Below are positions 44,669 through 57,547 of a stretch of DNA of 64,000 bases, one piece after another. Positions within the stretch are counted from its first letter, which is position 1, and every line of letters begins with the position of its first letter. The stretch lies in the NCBI GenBank assembly GCA_003550325.1, contig QKWP01001072.1, forward strand, positions 109,086 to 173,085. The letters run 5' to 3'. The DNA comes from Gigaspora rosea (Eukaryota; Glomeromycota; Glomeromycetes; Diversisporales; Gigasporaceae). The position numbers were made by a program, and so were the translations under genes. The notes beneath the pieces were generated by a model. That model worked only from the letters and a program-made list of their open reading frames with translations. It was not told where the DNA came from and ran no database searches.

Positions 44669-47600
44669 ATTTGTTATCAATATGGAAAAGGCACTGCTAA
44701 TGATGAAAAAAAGGCATGCAAGTGTTATTTAAAATCTGCTAAAGGCGGTGATTCAGATGGACAATTCAGGCTTGGGGCATGTTATGAAGAAGGTATAGGC
44801 ACTACTAAGGATGAAAAGAAAGCATTTGAGTGGTATTTAAAATCTGCAGAAGGTGGTAATTCCTGTAGTCAATGTAACCTTGGACTTTGTTATGAAGAAG
44901 GCATAGGCATTATTAAGGATGAAAAGAAGGCATTTGAATGGTATTTAAAATCTGCAGAAGGTGGTAATTCTCGCGGTCAATGTAACCTTGGATTCTGCTA
45001 TGAAGAAGGCATAGGCACTACTAGGGATGAAAAGAAAGCATTTGAGTGGTATTTAAAATCTGCCGAAGGTGGTAATTTTCGTGGTCAATGTAACATTGGA
45101 TTCTGTTATAAAGAAGGAATATGCACTGCTAAGGATGAAAAAAAAGCGTTTGACTGGTATTTAAAATCTGCTGAAGGTGGTAATTCTCGCGGTCAATGTA
45201 ATCTTGGATTTTGTTATGAGGAAGGTATAGGCACTACTAAGGATGAAAAGAAGGCATTTGAGTGGTATTTAAAATCTGCAGAAAATGGTAATTCTCGTGA
45301 ACAATTTAATGTTGGAATTTGTTACAGAACTGGTATAGGTACAGACAAGGATGAAAAGAAGGCATTTGAATGGTATTTAAAATCTGCCGAAGGTGGTAAT
45401 TCCTATGGACAATACAGTCTCGGATTATGCTATGAAAATGGCATAGGCACTACTAAGGATAAAAAGAAGGCATTTGAGTGGTATTTAAACTCTTCTAAAG
45501 GTGGTGATTTCGGCGGACAATGTAATCTTGGTAACTGTTACAGAAATGGCATATGCACTATTAAAGATGAAAAGAAGGCATTTGAGTGGTATTTAAAATC
45601 TGTTGAAGGTGGTAATTCTCGTGGACAACGTAACCTTGGAACCTGCTATCTAAAAGGCATAGGCACTACTAAGGATGAAAAGAAGGCATTTGAATGGTAT
45701 TTAAAATCTGCTGAAGGTGGTAATTCTAATGGACAATGTAATCTTGGCTTATGCTATGAAAAAGGCATAGGCACTGCTAAGAACGAAAAGAAGGCATTTG
45801 AATGGTATTTAAAATCTGCTGAAGGTGGTAATCCCAACGGACAATGTAATCTTGGATTCTGCTATGAAAAAGGCATAGGCACTACTAAGAATGAAAAGAA
45901 GGCATTTGGGTGGTATTTAAAATCTGCTGAAGGCGGTAATTTCCTTGGTCAATGTAACCTTGGATGCTGCTATGAATGTGGCATAGGCACGACAAAGAAT
46001 GAAAAAAAGGCATTTCAGTGGTATGTAAAATCTGCTGAAGGAGGTAATTCAAATGGGCAATGTAACCTTGGATTGTGCTATGAATATGGCGTAGGCACTA
46101 CTAAGGATGAAAGGAAGGCATTTGAGTGGTATTTAAAATCTGCTGAAGGTGATAATTCCTGCGGACAATGCTACCTTGGATTCTGCTATGAAAAAGGCAT
46201 AGGTTCTACTAATGATGAAAAGAAGGCATTTGAGTGGTATTTAAAATCTGCTGAAGGTGGTAATTCAAATGGGCAATATAATCTTGGATCTTGCTATGAA
46301 AGAGGCATAGGCACGTCTAAAGAAGAAAAGAAAGCATTTGAGTGGTATTTAAAATCTGCTGAAAGTGGTAATTCAGGTGGGCAATGTAATCTTGGAGTAT
46401 GCTACAAAAATGGCATAGGCACTGCGAAGGATGAAAAGAAGGCGTTTAAATGGTATTTAAAATCTGCTAAAGATGGTAATTCCCGTGGGCAATGTAACCT
46501 TGGATTCTGCTATGAAAAAGGCATAGGCGCTGAGAAGAATGGAAAGAAGGCATTTGAGTGGTATTTAAAATCTGCTGAAGGTGGTAATTCCCTTGGTCAA
46601 CGTAACCTTGGATGCTGCTATGAATATGGCATAGGCACTACAAAGAATGAAAGGAAGGCATTTGAATGGTATTTAAAATCTGCTGAAGGTGGTAATTCCT
46701 ATGGACAACGTAATCTCGGATTGTGCTATGAAAATGGCAAAGGCACTACTAAGGATGAAAAGAAGGCATTTGAGTGGTATTTAAAATCTGCCGAAGGTGA
46801 TAATTTTTATGGACAATATTCGGTTGGATTATGTTATCGAAATGGTATTGGAACATTATTTAATCAGGAAAAAGCTAATGAATGGTTAAAAAAAGCGAAA
46901 ATTGACATATCTCAAAAAGCCATTATTTCTAATCCTGATGATATCGATAATGATTTAAAAAATTTTTTGAAAGTAAGAAATTTATTAATATCATGGATTC
47001 CATTTAGTGAATTAGAAATTAGCGAAAAAATAGGAAAAGGAGGGTTTGCTACTGTATATTCCGCTAGATGGACACACTCGACAGCAGGCGGCGGTATTAT
47101 TAATGAACTTGTTGCACTTAAATTGTTTCATGGATCAAATCATAGTTGTAAAGAGCTTATGAAAGAGGTAAGCGTTTGATGTTATAACATATATTAAATT
47201 TTTTTCATTTTATTAATACTTGTAAAATTTAAAGTTAAATACATATATTGATATTGGAAGTAAAAGTTCAACTTTTTTGCAATGCCATGGAGTGTCAAAA
47301 GATGAAGTCACCGGTAATTACATTTTAGTTATTCAATACGCTCGAATGGGATCTTTGCGTCAGAATCTTTATACTATTGCACAAATGAAATGGAAAATAA
47401 AATTAGAACTATTATCTTATATCGCGTTCGATCTTCAATTAATTCACTCATATAATATTATTCATTGCGATTTACATAGTGGTAATATATTACAAAATGA
47501 TATACATAATGCTTATATTGGGGATTTGGCTTTGCAAGATCAGTAAATAAATTATTAGATACAAATTCTGAAGGAATTTATGGTGCTTTGCCATACGTTG

Positions 47601-48110
47601 CTCCTGAAGTTTTACAAGGTAAATCATTTAGTAAAGCATCAGATATTTATTCTTTTGGAATGATTATGTGGGAAATATCTTCGGGAAATGTTGTATTTCC
47701 TGACCATGAAAATAATCAGCACAACAATTTAAGCTTGGCAATAGAAATTTGTAATGGACTAAGGCCTACTATTCCTAAAAATGCAACACAATTTTATGTA
47801 GATCTTTTAAAAAAGTGTTGGGATAATGATCCAAAAAAAACGACCAACAGCTTTAGAAATATATGAAACTATTACAAAATGGAAAAATAATCCTGAATTT
47901 TTATCTGAATTTTCAAAATTTGATGAAGAAATGACAGTAAAAAATATCAGTTATAATATTGATGGTAATACAATTCATAGTAGCAAATTTATTGGCTATA
48001 TTGAACAGAAACTAAATGAATATGCTGAAATAAATATTATTAATGAAGTTATTTCAGATAATAATATCCATATTGAATGCATTGAAAAAGAATACAATAA
48101 GGCTATTTAA
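44579..48110 (+). CDS. Sel1-repeat (21 units) / TKL kinase protein
   Basis: The start is ATG 44579 (MIRKIKDKF). It matches the MIRRF start of the 54 kb gene, and the upstream in-frame ATG at 44528 lies in the duplication junction. Residues ~20-775 are 21 Sel1 units of 36 residues (consensus GQCNLGFCYEKGIGTTKDEK, KAFEWYLKSAEGGN), which form an alpha-alpha solenoid for protein binding. After WIPFSEL (residue ~806) comes a kinase: glycine loop IGKGGFATVY, lysine VALKLF, then a 67-base intron (47168-47234) joining LMKE to LNTYIDIGSK. Next come catalytic IHCDLHSGNIL (HRD as HCD), GDL(G) for DFG, VAPEVL, YSFGMIMWEI and CWDNDP. A likely signalling Ser/Thr-type kinase. Two single-base breaks occur: a missing G near 47528 (GDLGFARSV disrupted) and an extra A in A8 near 47838. 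Without them the frame runs to the TAA at 48108-48110. Confidence 0.88.
44650..46905 (+). repeat. 108-bp tandem coding repeat array (Sel1 units)
   Basis: Twenty-one head-to-tail units of exactly 108 bases. The block TTTGAGTGGTATTTAAAATC is almost invariant, and the variable segment centres on the codons after GGTAAT. Near-identity at the DNA level suggests recent expansion or conversion. Confidence 0.92.
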
Positions 48111-49366
48111 TAAATTATTTATACTAATAGCACTGTATCTTTTACCATTTATAAATTCACTACCTCTAGTGCATATTTTTGAAATTTTTTTATTATAGTT
48201 CCAAGAGAGATCCTCTTAGGGAGCATTCTCTGTAATTAATTGTTGATTGAGAACATTTCATTATTTCAGTATTTGCACGAATTTGTTGAAGAAATTAATA
48301 ATTATGCAAAAGATTACCTGCCACGGTATCTCATACTGTTTATGAATAAATAGCTTTCCTAGTTTAAGCCATGGACACGTTACTAACAGAGTTTGTTTAT
48401 CTATACCATTGATGACATGAATAATGTTATGATTTGGTTCGATTTGGAGAATTCGACGCGTAAATTAAAAACGCGTTAGTATTAATATCGATTGTTTTGA
48501 TAAATTGTTTACAATTATTGGAAGCACCAGTAACAATTCATAATGATTGCCTTATATAAAAGCGAATGGACAATTTTATTGTTATTGTCACTTCACAAAT
48601 CAAACAATCTTAATAATGAAGGATAAGTCTCGGCATGCTTTCTTAATTAAATAATGGAACATTATCATATGAGGAATATACTGTCATTACGTGTCATGTC
48701 TTGAATAACTGTTTGTATGCCAATAAATGCATTCGAGACCATTCTCGTGATAAAAAGTTTATTGGTGTAATAAAAGAATTATCAATGAGGCTTCAGAATT
48801 AAACCGCTTGAATCGGATTTGGATAGAAACAGATGCCGTATTTATTTTCAAATAAGCGACGCATCAAAGTTTATTTCATTTTTCGATAAATCGAAATTAA
48901 TAATCTTAGCCATTAAAAAAGTTTACTAATTACACGAAATGGGGTCAACAAATAGGGGGCTTCAGAGTTAATTTATTTTGAAAATAAATGAGAATTAGAA
49001 AGACCTATTTCTGTTTTGAAATTTCGAAATAAGAAAAATGAAATAGAATTATCCAGAGATAAAATAAATAAACTTTTTTTGATAGAATTTCGAAAAGAAA
49101 ATTTACAATCGTAAAAGAATTCAATATTATATATACTTGTTAGAGGTTGTTTCGTTCAAAAATTAAAATCCGGACAATCATTCATTCGATTCTTTTAATT
49201 TCAATGAATATCCAGATATATTGGGGGTTCAAAGTTAAAAAAAAACAAAGACGTATTTGAAAATAAATAGGAATTTGAAAAATATTGTTTGTCTTTCAAA
49301 ATTTTGAAATCGGAAAGTGAAATGGTAGTGCAGTAATTATTACGTTATCGTTTATTACAAATATTA
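48111..49366. other. Intergenic with diverged direct repeats
   Basis: Two, perhaps three, diverged direct copies share GGGGGCTTCAGAGTTAA … GAAAATAAATGAGAATT (48955-48995), GGGGGTTCAAAGTTAAA … GAAAATAAATAGGAATT (49223-49275) and a weaker one near 48788. No gene was seen. Confidence 0.4.
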
Positions 49367-49499
49367 TTGTCTACAATAACTATATCAATATTATCAAAAT
49401 TGTATATTACTTTACAAAAAAAAAAAAAAAACTTTCGTCCAATTTTCAAAGAATTTTATTTTCTTCTAAGATATTCGGTTATTGTTAAATTGTCGACAA

Positions 49500-50033
49500 T
49501 TCAATCATGTCTCCAAAGAGAACATTCAAACAAACCACCAAAGAACAAAAACCTTGTGATGGCTATGTTTATAGAAAATCCAAAAATCGAGATATTATCG
49601 ATGGAAAAGCAGCAGATGGTGCTCCGGTTGTGGGAAACCTGTAGCAAAAATGCAGGATTTGCTCAAATGGCATCATTGGTAAACAAACGCTGTAAGGATA
49701 GTCAATGGAATGCTAAAATAGCAAATTGCCATTGGGGTACTTATAAAAAGATATACAGTATATATTTCAAGATTTTTTTTTTAATTTTTACTGTGTTGAA
49801 TTATAAATCGGAAAATAGAATAAGATTCTCTGATTTTAATTTTGAAGCTCTTTGTTTACAATGGGATTTTTTTGCCTGGCTTATGATTAAACCTATGTAA
49901 CTTTGTAATATAATTTTTATGAACATTTGGCGTCAAATAAGATCAAATATTGCAATTTTTACACTATATAATATATATAAAATTACTAAAATCAGATTTG
50001 TTTCGAAAAAATCGGACATTTTGTGTCACTGTA
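49500..50033 (+). pseudogene. Tc1-like element remnant
   Basis: The right end reads, on the opposite strand, CAGTGACACAAAATGTCCGA from 50028 and is bordered by TA. This is the classical Tc1/mariner terminus form. Upstream, an ATG at 49507 starts MSPKRTFKQTTKEQKP and breaks. An overlapping frame continues VMAMFIENPKIEI … QQMVLRLWETCSKNAGFAQM, plausible as the helix-turn-helix start of a transposase. The left end and catalytic domain are not found, so this is a deleted copy. Confidence 0.45.
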
Positions 50034-50146
50034 CTTTTAGTATTTTTTTTTTAATATATTTGTTACATAACTAATAGTTGTAACTTGCAATATCTGGTCA
50101 GAAATTGACGAGCAATCTATTTAATTTGTTGATTATTACATATAAA

Positions 50147-51836
50147 TGAGATGGGGGTATTGTGGCAGGTTAAAGTTTCTTCTAATAAAACTTTTTAATA
50201 AATATACCAATTTTTATACAATAATTACTATTTAAATTATGTTTAAGAAAACCTTTATACCATATAAATTTTTAGACATAAATTATTAGTACACAAAGAG
50301 TAAATAAAAATTGAATTTTAGAAGGGAGAGGGCGTGTTGGCAATGGAGCTCATTGGAGTTGCCAATGGAGCTCTGAATGGAACAAATGGATACTAGTTTT
50401 TTGAGCACCATTCGCACAACCATTGAGCTTCATTTGCTCCATTGTCAACCCTGAGAGAGGGGTATTGTGGTCAATTATTTGGTAATGAATATCTTTTGAT
50501 CTAATGGCCGTTTTTAATGATTTTACCACCAAAATGATCGTCTCTATGAGGTGATTCTATTGAGCACGAAATTGTTAAAATAATCACGGAATCCCGCTGA
50601 TTTACTAATATAATTTTTTGATATAAGGCAAATCTATATCGATATCGGGATCTTGCGATTTGATTTTAATGATTTCATGCTGGTTAAAATCGTCTCGTCG
50701 AAGACGGTCATTTTGGTGATATATTTTTAATAATAAGCTTAAGGCCAATTCTAAAGTAAAGGTACCTATTTTCGGGAATCACCCTATTCCGTGGATTATA
50801 ATATTTCGTGATATCTTATGATTCCATGATCCAATTTGGATAATTTTTGGTATCATTCGAATCGTCTCACAGATGATTCTAATGGTACCAATATTAGCCA
50901 AATTAGATTACAATATCCTGAAATATAAGATATATTTATTATTTTTTGAGATCAAATATATTTTCGTAGGATTGTATATCTCATGATCCTGTGATCCGAT
51001 TTGGATGATTTTGGTATTATTCGAATTGTCTCACTGAGATGAATCTAACGGCGCTAAAATCATCCAAATTGGATTACAGGATCCAGAGATATAAGGTGTT
51101 TTCTGTGATCAAATTTGTTTCCGTGGATTGTATATCTTGTGACTCTGTGGTCCAATTTGGATGATTTAGGTATCATTCGAATCGTCTCATCGAATGGTAC
51201 CAAAATTGTACAAATCGAATCACAGAGTCCCAAGATATATGGTCCATGGAAATAAATTGATTTTTTGTGCATATCTTCAATTAAGCGGCCAAGTCTATTA
51301 ATAAAATCTTGTCCAATTTCTGTAAAAATTTTATATTATATATAATTTAGCGTAACGAACATATTACTTAGTAAACTTTGTTCAATTTACTTAACAAAAA
51401 ATTATGTCTATTATATATCCACGGAAATAGGATAGTAGTCTCTAAAATTTATATAAATTATATAGATTTTAATTTTGCTGTTAAAAATCTTTTTTACATA
51501 TAAAAATATAAATATATTTATATATTTAAATGATAAATTAATTGTAGATTTTGTATATAAAAATTTTACAAGTATACTAAATATTAAAAAATTTTTATAT
51601 GTAACGAAACAAATTCCCCAGAAATAGGTAGGTATACCTTATTTTGATCCGGGTCAAAGGGACCCACCCCTCTTAGAATTTAGGGTTAGTGTGAGCCGGT
51701 ATTGTATTAATAATAGCCAAAATTATGTTAATGCCGGCTGGGGGTATTTTAATATAAAAACACAGATATCAAATCGCCAGATCACAAGATATACAACAGT
51801 ACAATACTCCTGGCCACAATACCCCCCATCTCCCTG
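50147..51836. mobile_element. 1.7 kb inverted-repeat element with internal palindromes
   Basis: The ends GAGATGGGGGTATTGTGGCA and (opposite strand) GGGAGATGGGGGGTATTGTG mark the borders. A further copy of the end (GAGGGGTATTGTGGTCAATT) occurs at ~50455. The interior (50505-50730 and 50815-51260) is several direct and inverted copies of a module containing TTTGGATGATTTTGGTAT and CCACCAAAATGATCGTCTC. It is related to the hairpin arms at 22107-23011. Short hairpins GGCAATGGAGCTC/GAGCTCCATTG lie at 50338-50375. No coding capacity. Confidence 0.65.
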
Positions 51837-52220
51837 ACACTGTAAATTAAAGAAAATACATAATCGTTAGATAAGGCGATTTTTACGTGTAGATATCTTT
51901 TTTTGTAAACCTAATTCTGATTTTGAAACTTGATTCGATCATTTTAAGATTCAATGTTGGTAGTACTCTTGTAGGCTTTTAACAATTCAGCAATCCGTGC
52001 TTGATATAAAAGAACGCCCTATTTTTATTTTTCACCACTTACAACATTATTTTATTAGCTATGTAACGAGGATAAATCGTATTGTGCATTTTAGCTACGC
52101 AATATCAGAGTTATATAAAATTGCGGTAAAAAAGTCTTTGTTCTATAGTAACGGCAATTGCCACGTTCTTTTTTTAACATTTCGTTTAGAATTTAGTTGC
52201 ATAATGAAGCAAAATATGAT
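51837..52220. other. Intergenic, no gene seen
   Basis: AT-rich. The 86-codon ORF starting at 51997 has no recognisable domain and runs into the next element's terminal repeat, so it is not accepted as a gene. Confidence 0.35.
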
Positions 52221-52222
52221 TA

Positions 52223-52973
52223 CCGTATTTGCGCGTAATAGCGGGCCGGGGCATTAATTCGAATTTGACTTTATAAAAAAATTAACCATATTACCCGAAA
52301 TATCGCCCATGCGCGTCCCGAAATATCGCGCACCCACCTTATATAACATAATGCTCAAAGCGGGTCTATGTCATTTTTCACCAACAATCACTTCAAAGAC
52401 ACTACATTTACCGATCTTACTTCACCGACAAGCTTATTTTACAAACAATTAATTTACAGTCAAGTTCATTTCGTAGACAGTATATTTCATCGATAGCTCA
52501 TTTCACAAACAAGTTTTTTTTTTAATTGTTTTACTGTAACCTTAACTCTAATTTAAACATAACACTAACGACATTAACTAGAATTACTTTGTCTGTGAAA
52601 TAGGTTGTCGGTAAAATATACTGTCTACGAAATGAACTTATCTGTAAATTAATCGTCTGTAAAATAAGATTGTAATGAAGTAAGTTCGATGTCTTTGAAG
52701 TGTTTGTCGGTGAGTTGACAGACGCCAATTTCAAATAATGGCAGTATCGTATAACCGCGAAATAACGCACAGGGGCGTTATTTCGAATCTTGGCCCGAAT
52801 TAAGCTTAATTCGGGCCGAAAATTGTAAGTTCACCCCCCTGCGCGTTATTTCGCGATTACACGGTACTTCAAAAAAATCACATTTTTGACTTAAAATAAG
52901 ACGCATGCGCGTTTCAAAATAACGCGCAGGGTCCAAAATAACACGCAGGTGGCGTTATTACGCGCAAATACGG
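52223..52973. mobile_element. pogo-like MITE (751 bp) with a nested palindromic element
   Basis: The outer ends CCGTATTTGCGCGTAATAGC and (opposite strand) CCGTATTTGCGCGTAATAAC are flanked by TA (52221-52222, 52974-52975). AATAACGCGCAGG/TGCGCGTTATTTCG motifs are repeated subterminally. Nested at ~52378-52716 is a long inverted repeat with ~135-base arms (CAATCACTTCAAAGACACTA left; CAAACACTTCAAAGACATCG on the opposite strand at right), around a central CTAACCTTA-like stretch. Confidence 0.75.
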
Positions 52974-53191
52974 TAATCAGAAACAAATGAATAAAAATTT
53001 TAAGAATGACGAGTACAGCATTTTTTTGAAACTAAAGATATATATATATATATTTATATCTATATTTAAATAATATTTCGAATTACTTTAATTGATAGCT
53101 GTAATTTTAACCATTAATACAATTCCTATATTTAATATTGTATGATACATAAGAATCAATGGGGATTTTCTACCTATACGATACTTTATTC

Positions 53192-55673
53192 TTAAATTGA
53201 ATTAAAGTATTTAATAAATTTAGAATGATAAATTGGATTTTCATCAATATTTACATTAAAGATATGATTTATTGATTCTATCTCATCAGATTTTAAAAAT
53301 TCAGATAAAATTTCAGGACTATTTAACCATTCCGTGATGGTTTTATAAATATCTGAAGTCGAAGGTCGATTTTCTGGATCATTATCCCAACATCTTTTTA
53401 AAAGAAGTGCAAAATACGATGGTATACCTTCGAAAATGGTTGGTTTTAATCCTCCACAAATTGCTTTGATTAAATCATTATCATCATATCCATGTTCGGA
53501 AAATACAGCTCTTCCTGAAGAAATTTCCCACATAATAATTCCAAGAGAATAAATATCAGATGCTTTGGTGAAAGAATTTCCACATAAAACTTCCGGTGCC
53601 ATATATGGCAAAGTACCATGAGTTCCTTTTTGATCAGTACTTAATCTTTCGTTTACTGATATTGCAGAACCTAAATCACCAATAAAAGCGTGACTTAAAT
53701 CATCTTGAAATATAATACCACTATGTAATTCACAAAGAATAATATCAAGAGAATGAATTTCGTTAAGGTCATGAACAATAGTGGCTAATAGATTTAATTT
53801 ATCCACCCATCCAGCTCGAGCGGTATCATAAAGATTCTTGCGTAAAGAACCCATTTCTGTGTATTTCAAGACAATAATATAATCATTTGCTTTATCTATT
53901 GATATTCCATAGCAGTGCTTACTTCCAATCATAGAATATGCGTTCAACTTAAAAAAAAAAAAGAAGATAATTATAATTATTATTTGTATAATTCGAATAA
54001 ATATATAAAATTTGAGTTATTTATTATAAAAGTATCGACAATTTTACCTCTTTCAAAAGTTCTTTATCGTGATTTTCTGAATCATGAAATAATTTAAGAG
54101 CAACACATTTATTTTCTATTTTATCTGCAGCGGAATAAGTCCATTTAGCAGAATACATTGTAGACGAACTACTTTTTCCAATTTGTTTAAGATTGCTAAA
54201 TTCGTCAAATGGAATCCAAGAATTATTTCCAGGAATAGATTGTTTTTTTATCGAACAAAAACTACCCATTAATTCACTATATCCATTATTCTTCGCTTTT
54301 TGCAACCACTCAGTAGCCTTTTCCTGATCGGGAGAGACGCCAATACCATTTGTATAGCATAATCCTAGTTGATGTTGTGCAGCAGAATTACCATCTTCAG
54401 CGGCTTTTAAATACCAATTAAAAGCTTCTTTTTCATCTTTAGCGACACCTATACCGTTGCTATAATAGATTCCAAGATTATATTGGGCATTAGAATTACC
54501 ACCTTTGGCAGATTTCATATACCATTCAAATGCTTTCTTTTTATCCCTAACAGTGCCAGTACCACGCTCGTAGCATAATCCAACACTATATTGACCATCA
54601 AGATTACCGTTTTCAGCAGATTTAGAATACCACTCGAATGCCTTCTTTTCATCCTTATCGGTACCTATACCTTCATCATAACATAATCCAACATTATTTT
54701 GTCCGTTAGAATCACCACCTTCAGCAGATTTTAAATACCAATCAAAAGCCTTCTTTTTATTCTTAGGAGTACCTATGCCTTCGTCATAGCATAAACCAAG
54801 ATTATTTTGAGCATTAGGATTACCATTTTTAGCCGATTTTAAATACCATTCGAAAGCTTTCTTTTTATCCATAGGAACACCTATACCATTTTTGTAACAG
54901 AAAGCAAGACTACATTGACCATGAGAATTACCACGTTCAGCAGATCTAGAATACCATTCAAATGCCATACTTTCATCTTTAGAAGTACCTATACCATTTC
55001 TATAACAATAAGCAACGTTGCTTTGACCACAACAATTACCACTTTCAGCAGATTTTAAGTACCAATAAAAAGCCTTTTCTTTATCCATAATAGTTCCCAT
55101 ACCACGTTCATAACATAAACCAACATTATATTGAGCAGCATGATCACCACCTTCAGCGGCTTTTAAATACCATTCAAAAGCTTTCTTTTTATCCTTATTA
55201 GTTCCAATTCCACGTTCATAACAAAAACCAAGAATACTTTGAGCACCAGAATAACCAAATTCAGCGGATTTTGAATACCATTCAAAGGCGGAATTTTCAT
55301 CTTTAGGAGTACCAATACCATTCCTATAACATAAACCAAGACTATATTGACCATAAGGATCACCACCTTCAGCAGATTTTAAATAACATTCAAAAGCTCT
55401 TGAATGATCTTTATTAGTACCTATACCATGTTCATAACAAAAACCAAGACTACATAAACCACCAGAATCACCATTTTCAGCCGATTTTAAATACCAATTA
55501 AAAGCTTTTGTTTCATCTTTAGTAACACCTATACCATTTGTATAACAATAACCAAGATTACATTGACCACGAGGATCACCTTTTTCAGCAGCATTTTTAT
55601 ATTTTATGAATAATGCTTTTTTTTCATCTATAGCATCATTATTTGAAAAAATTTGACTGAATCTTCGAATCAT
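53192..55673 (-). CDS. Sel1-repeat (12 units) / TKL pseudokinase protein
   Basis: Exon 1 is 55673-54048 (ATG, MIRRFSQIFSNNDAIDEKKA) and exon 2 is 53947-53192. They are joined by a 100-base intron (GTAAAATTG … TTTTAAG) giving LLKE-LNAYSMIGSKH, the same position and phase as in the 44.6 kb gene. Residues ~25-460 hold 12 Sel1 units (GQCNLGYCYTNGIGVTKDET and similar). The kinase part starts at WIPFDEF (~485). The lysine strand VALKLFHDS, GDLGSA, MAPEVL, YSLGIIMWEI and CWDNDPENRPS are present. The glycine loop is IGKSSSSTMY (glycines lost). The catalytic loop reads ILCELHSGIIF instead of IHCDLHSGNIL, so the catalytic Asp is Glu and the Mg-binding Asn is Ile. The reading frame is intact, so a conserved non-catalytic scaffold role is plausible. 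Confidence 0.9.
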
Positions 55674-57237
55674 GATTAGGTTTTTTTTAAGAAAAAAAAT
55701 AAAAGAATTTTTATGTATTTCAGTATATAATTAGAAATTAAATCGTTACCATGGGTTGCACAAGAAATTACAACATTTTTTGTTATACATTACATAATAA
55801 AAAATTTATATATATACATACAATTTCATTGATACAAATAATAATAATTCTGAATTTCACACGCTGTTTGTTACCTGGATAAACCTATTTTTATTCTGAA
55901 TTTCACGTTGTTTGTTACTTCAGTACTTGAATAACCTATTTTTGTAACAACCGAAAAAAGCCAGAAATCAGGTTTTATATATAAGGTGTAATATATAAAG
56001 GACGAAAAACGTTAAAGGTGACAGGGATAAAATTGTATATATTACACTTTTGAACCAGTACAAACAAAATTTTCTATGACTTCATAATGATTAAATTTAT
56101 TCAAATACGTATTAGCATATCGTTATAATAGCAATTTTTTTTTATCACAATTTATCACTATCCAAATCAATTTTTTCTGTATTACATTATCATTATACAC
56201 ATTATCAATTAGCATTAGTAATTGAAAGATAACACTGAACCTTAAAGTTAATTAAGAAACTAGTGTTACTACCGGTTTTAAAAGATTTTCTTTTTAATCG
56301 TCTTAATGCATAACGATTTAACCTCAATAGTAATCTTAGTATACGGTAATTTGAATGTAAACTTTTACGTAATGTACATGTGTAAATAATAAGGTTTTTT
56401 GAACAATGAAAATGTCTTCGTTGGGTGACTTGGATAGCATGATACTTTATATCATGATATTTTATATAATGATACTTTATATCATGATACTTTATATCAT
56501 AATACTGTCATGCTTGAAGTTGAAAAGTTACACTTGCCTAAAATTACCACTAACGCGTGCAACATTCAGAGACTAACTTCAGTCAATCAATTTTCAACTT
56601 CAAGACGACATTACGAAAGGCATATAATCAGAATATCATCATAAACCGATAAAAAAAAACGATTAAAAAGAGCAATTAAAAAAAAAAAATTTAACAATGA
56701 TTTATTTAATCCAGGTATGGTAGTGAATATGTTGAAGGGCCGGCGAGAAATTTGAAAATAAGTAATTACATGTTTATACGTATCAAGAAAGATAATTCAC
56801 GTCATTCAATGAGATTGATTATACGCATGTCATTGTTTCTACTATCCGCGATCAATTTTCTTATTTTCGTTTACATTTTAACCCGGAAAATAATTAAAAT
56901 AAAAATAAAAATGGGAAGTCATGTAATAAATTTTCAGTAAATACGTAATAAATTTTCAGTTTACTCCATAATACATGTTTAGGCTAATTTCTTGATTGAA
57001 GTTTTACTATTTTAGGATTATGATAAAAATCGCCAAACATTCAGAACACATGTAATTTAATATTTTAATACACGTTGAATACGCGTCATTCTGGTTAAAC
57101 ATGAAAACGCCTCTGATCTAACTATATTAGATATATATCGGACAATTTATTTTTAGCTGTTAGTTAGGTATATCGGACAATTTATTTTTAGTATCGATAT
57201 AACCAGAATTACATATATAAAACAAAAAAAGTTTCTT
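55674..57237. other. Intergenic, no supported gene
   Basis: A ~50-base tandem duplication lies at 55845-55945 (ATTCTGAATTTCAC … CTATTTTT). A five-unit 15-bp minisatellite (ATGATACTTTATATC) lies at 56437-56506. An inverted pair CTTGAAGTTGAAAA/TTTTCAACTTCAAG lies at ~56513 and ~56590. The ORF at 56752-56940 (hydrophobic, basic) has no support. Confidence 0.45.
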
Positions 57238-57547
57238 ATTTAAAAGGTCGCTTAAAGCCAGTTACATCACAATATTTTTCTGTTGCATACAATCAATCAA
57301 AAAAATCGCGAATTTTTGTTTACACGAATCAGCCGTCGAAAACAAAAAAAGTAAAAAATGCGAAAAATTTAAGAAAGAAATTAATGTCTAGACCTAACTT
57401 GGGTACATAAAGAAAAAATGTCGGGGAGACGAATTTACATATAGAGATCTAAACTTAGCCCATATGAACCCTCTTAACGTTAACGTTAATTTTTTAATTA
57501 AGTTTTGTGATGTGCACCTGGATTTAAGCGTTCCCCTATTTAAATAA
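57238..57547. mobile_element. MITE (family B), uninterrupted copy
   Basis: The inverted ends are AGGTCGCTTAAAGCCAGTTA and (opposite strand) GAACGCTTAAATCCAGGTGC, with TTTAAAT-like borders. Full-length homology to the two halves of 17238-18252 gives the empty-site reference for the insertion there. Confidence 0.7.

Noticed and set aside
51997-52257. 86-codon ORF as a gene
   Set aside because: It runs into the terminal repeat of the element at 52223 and has no domain or conserved start context.
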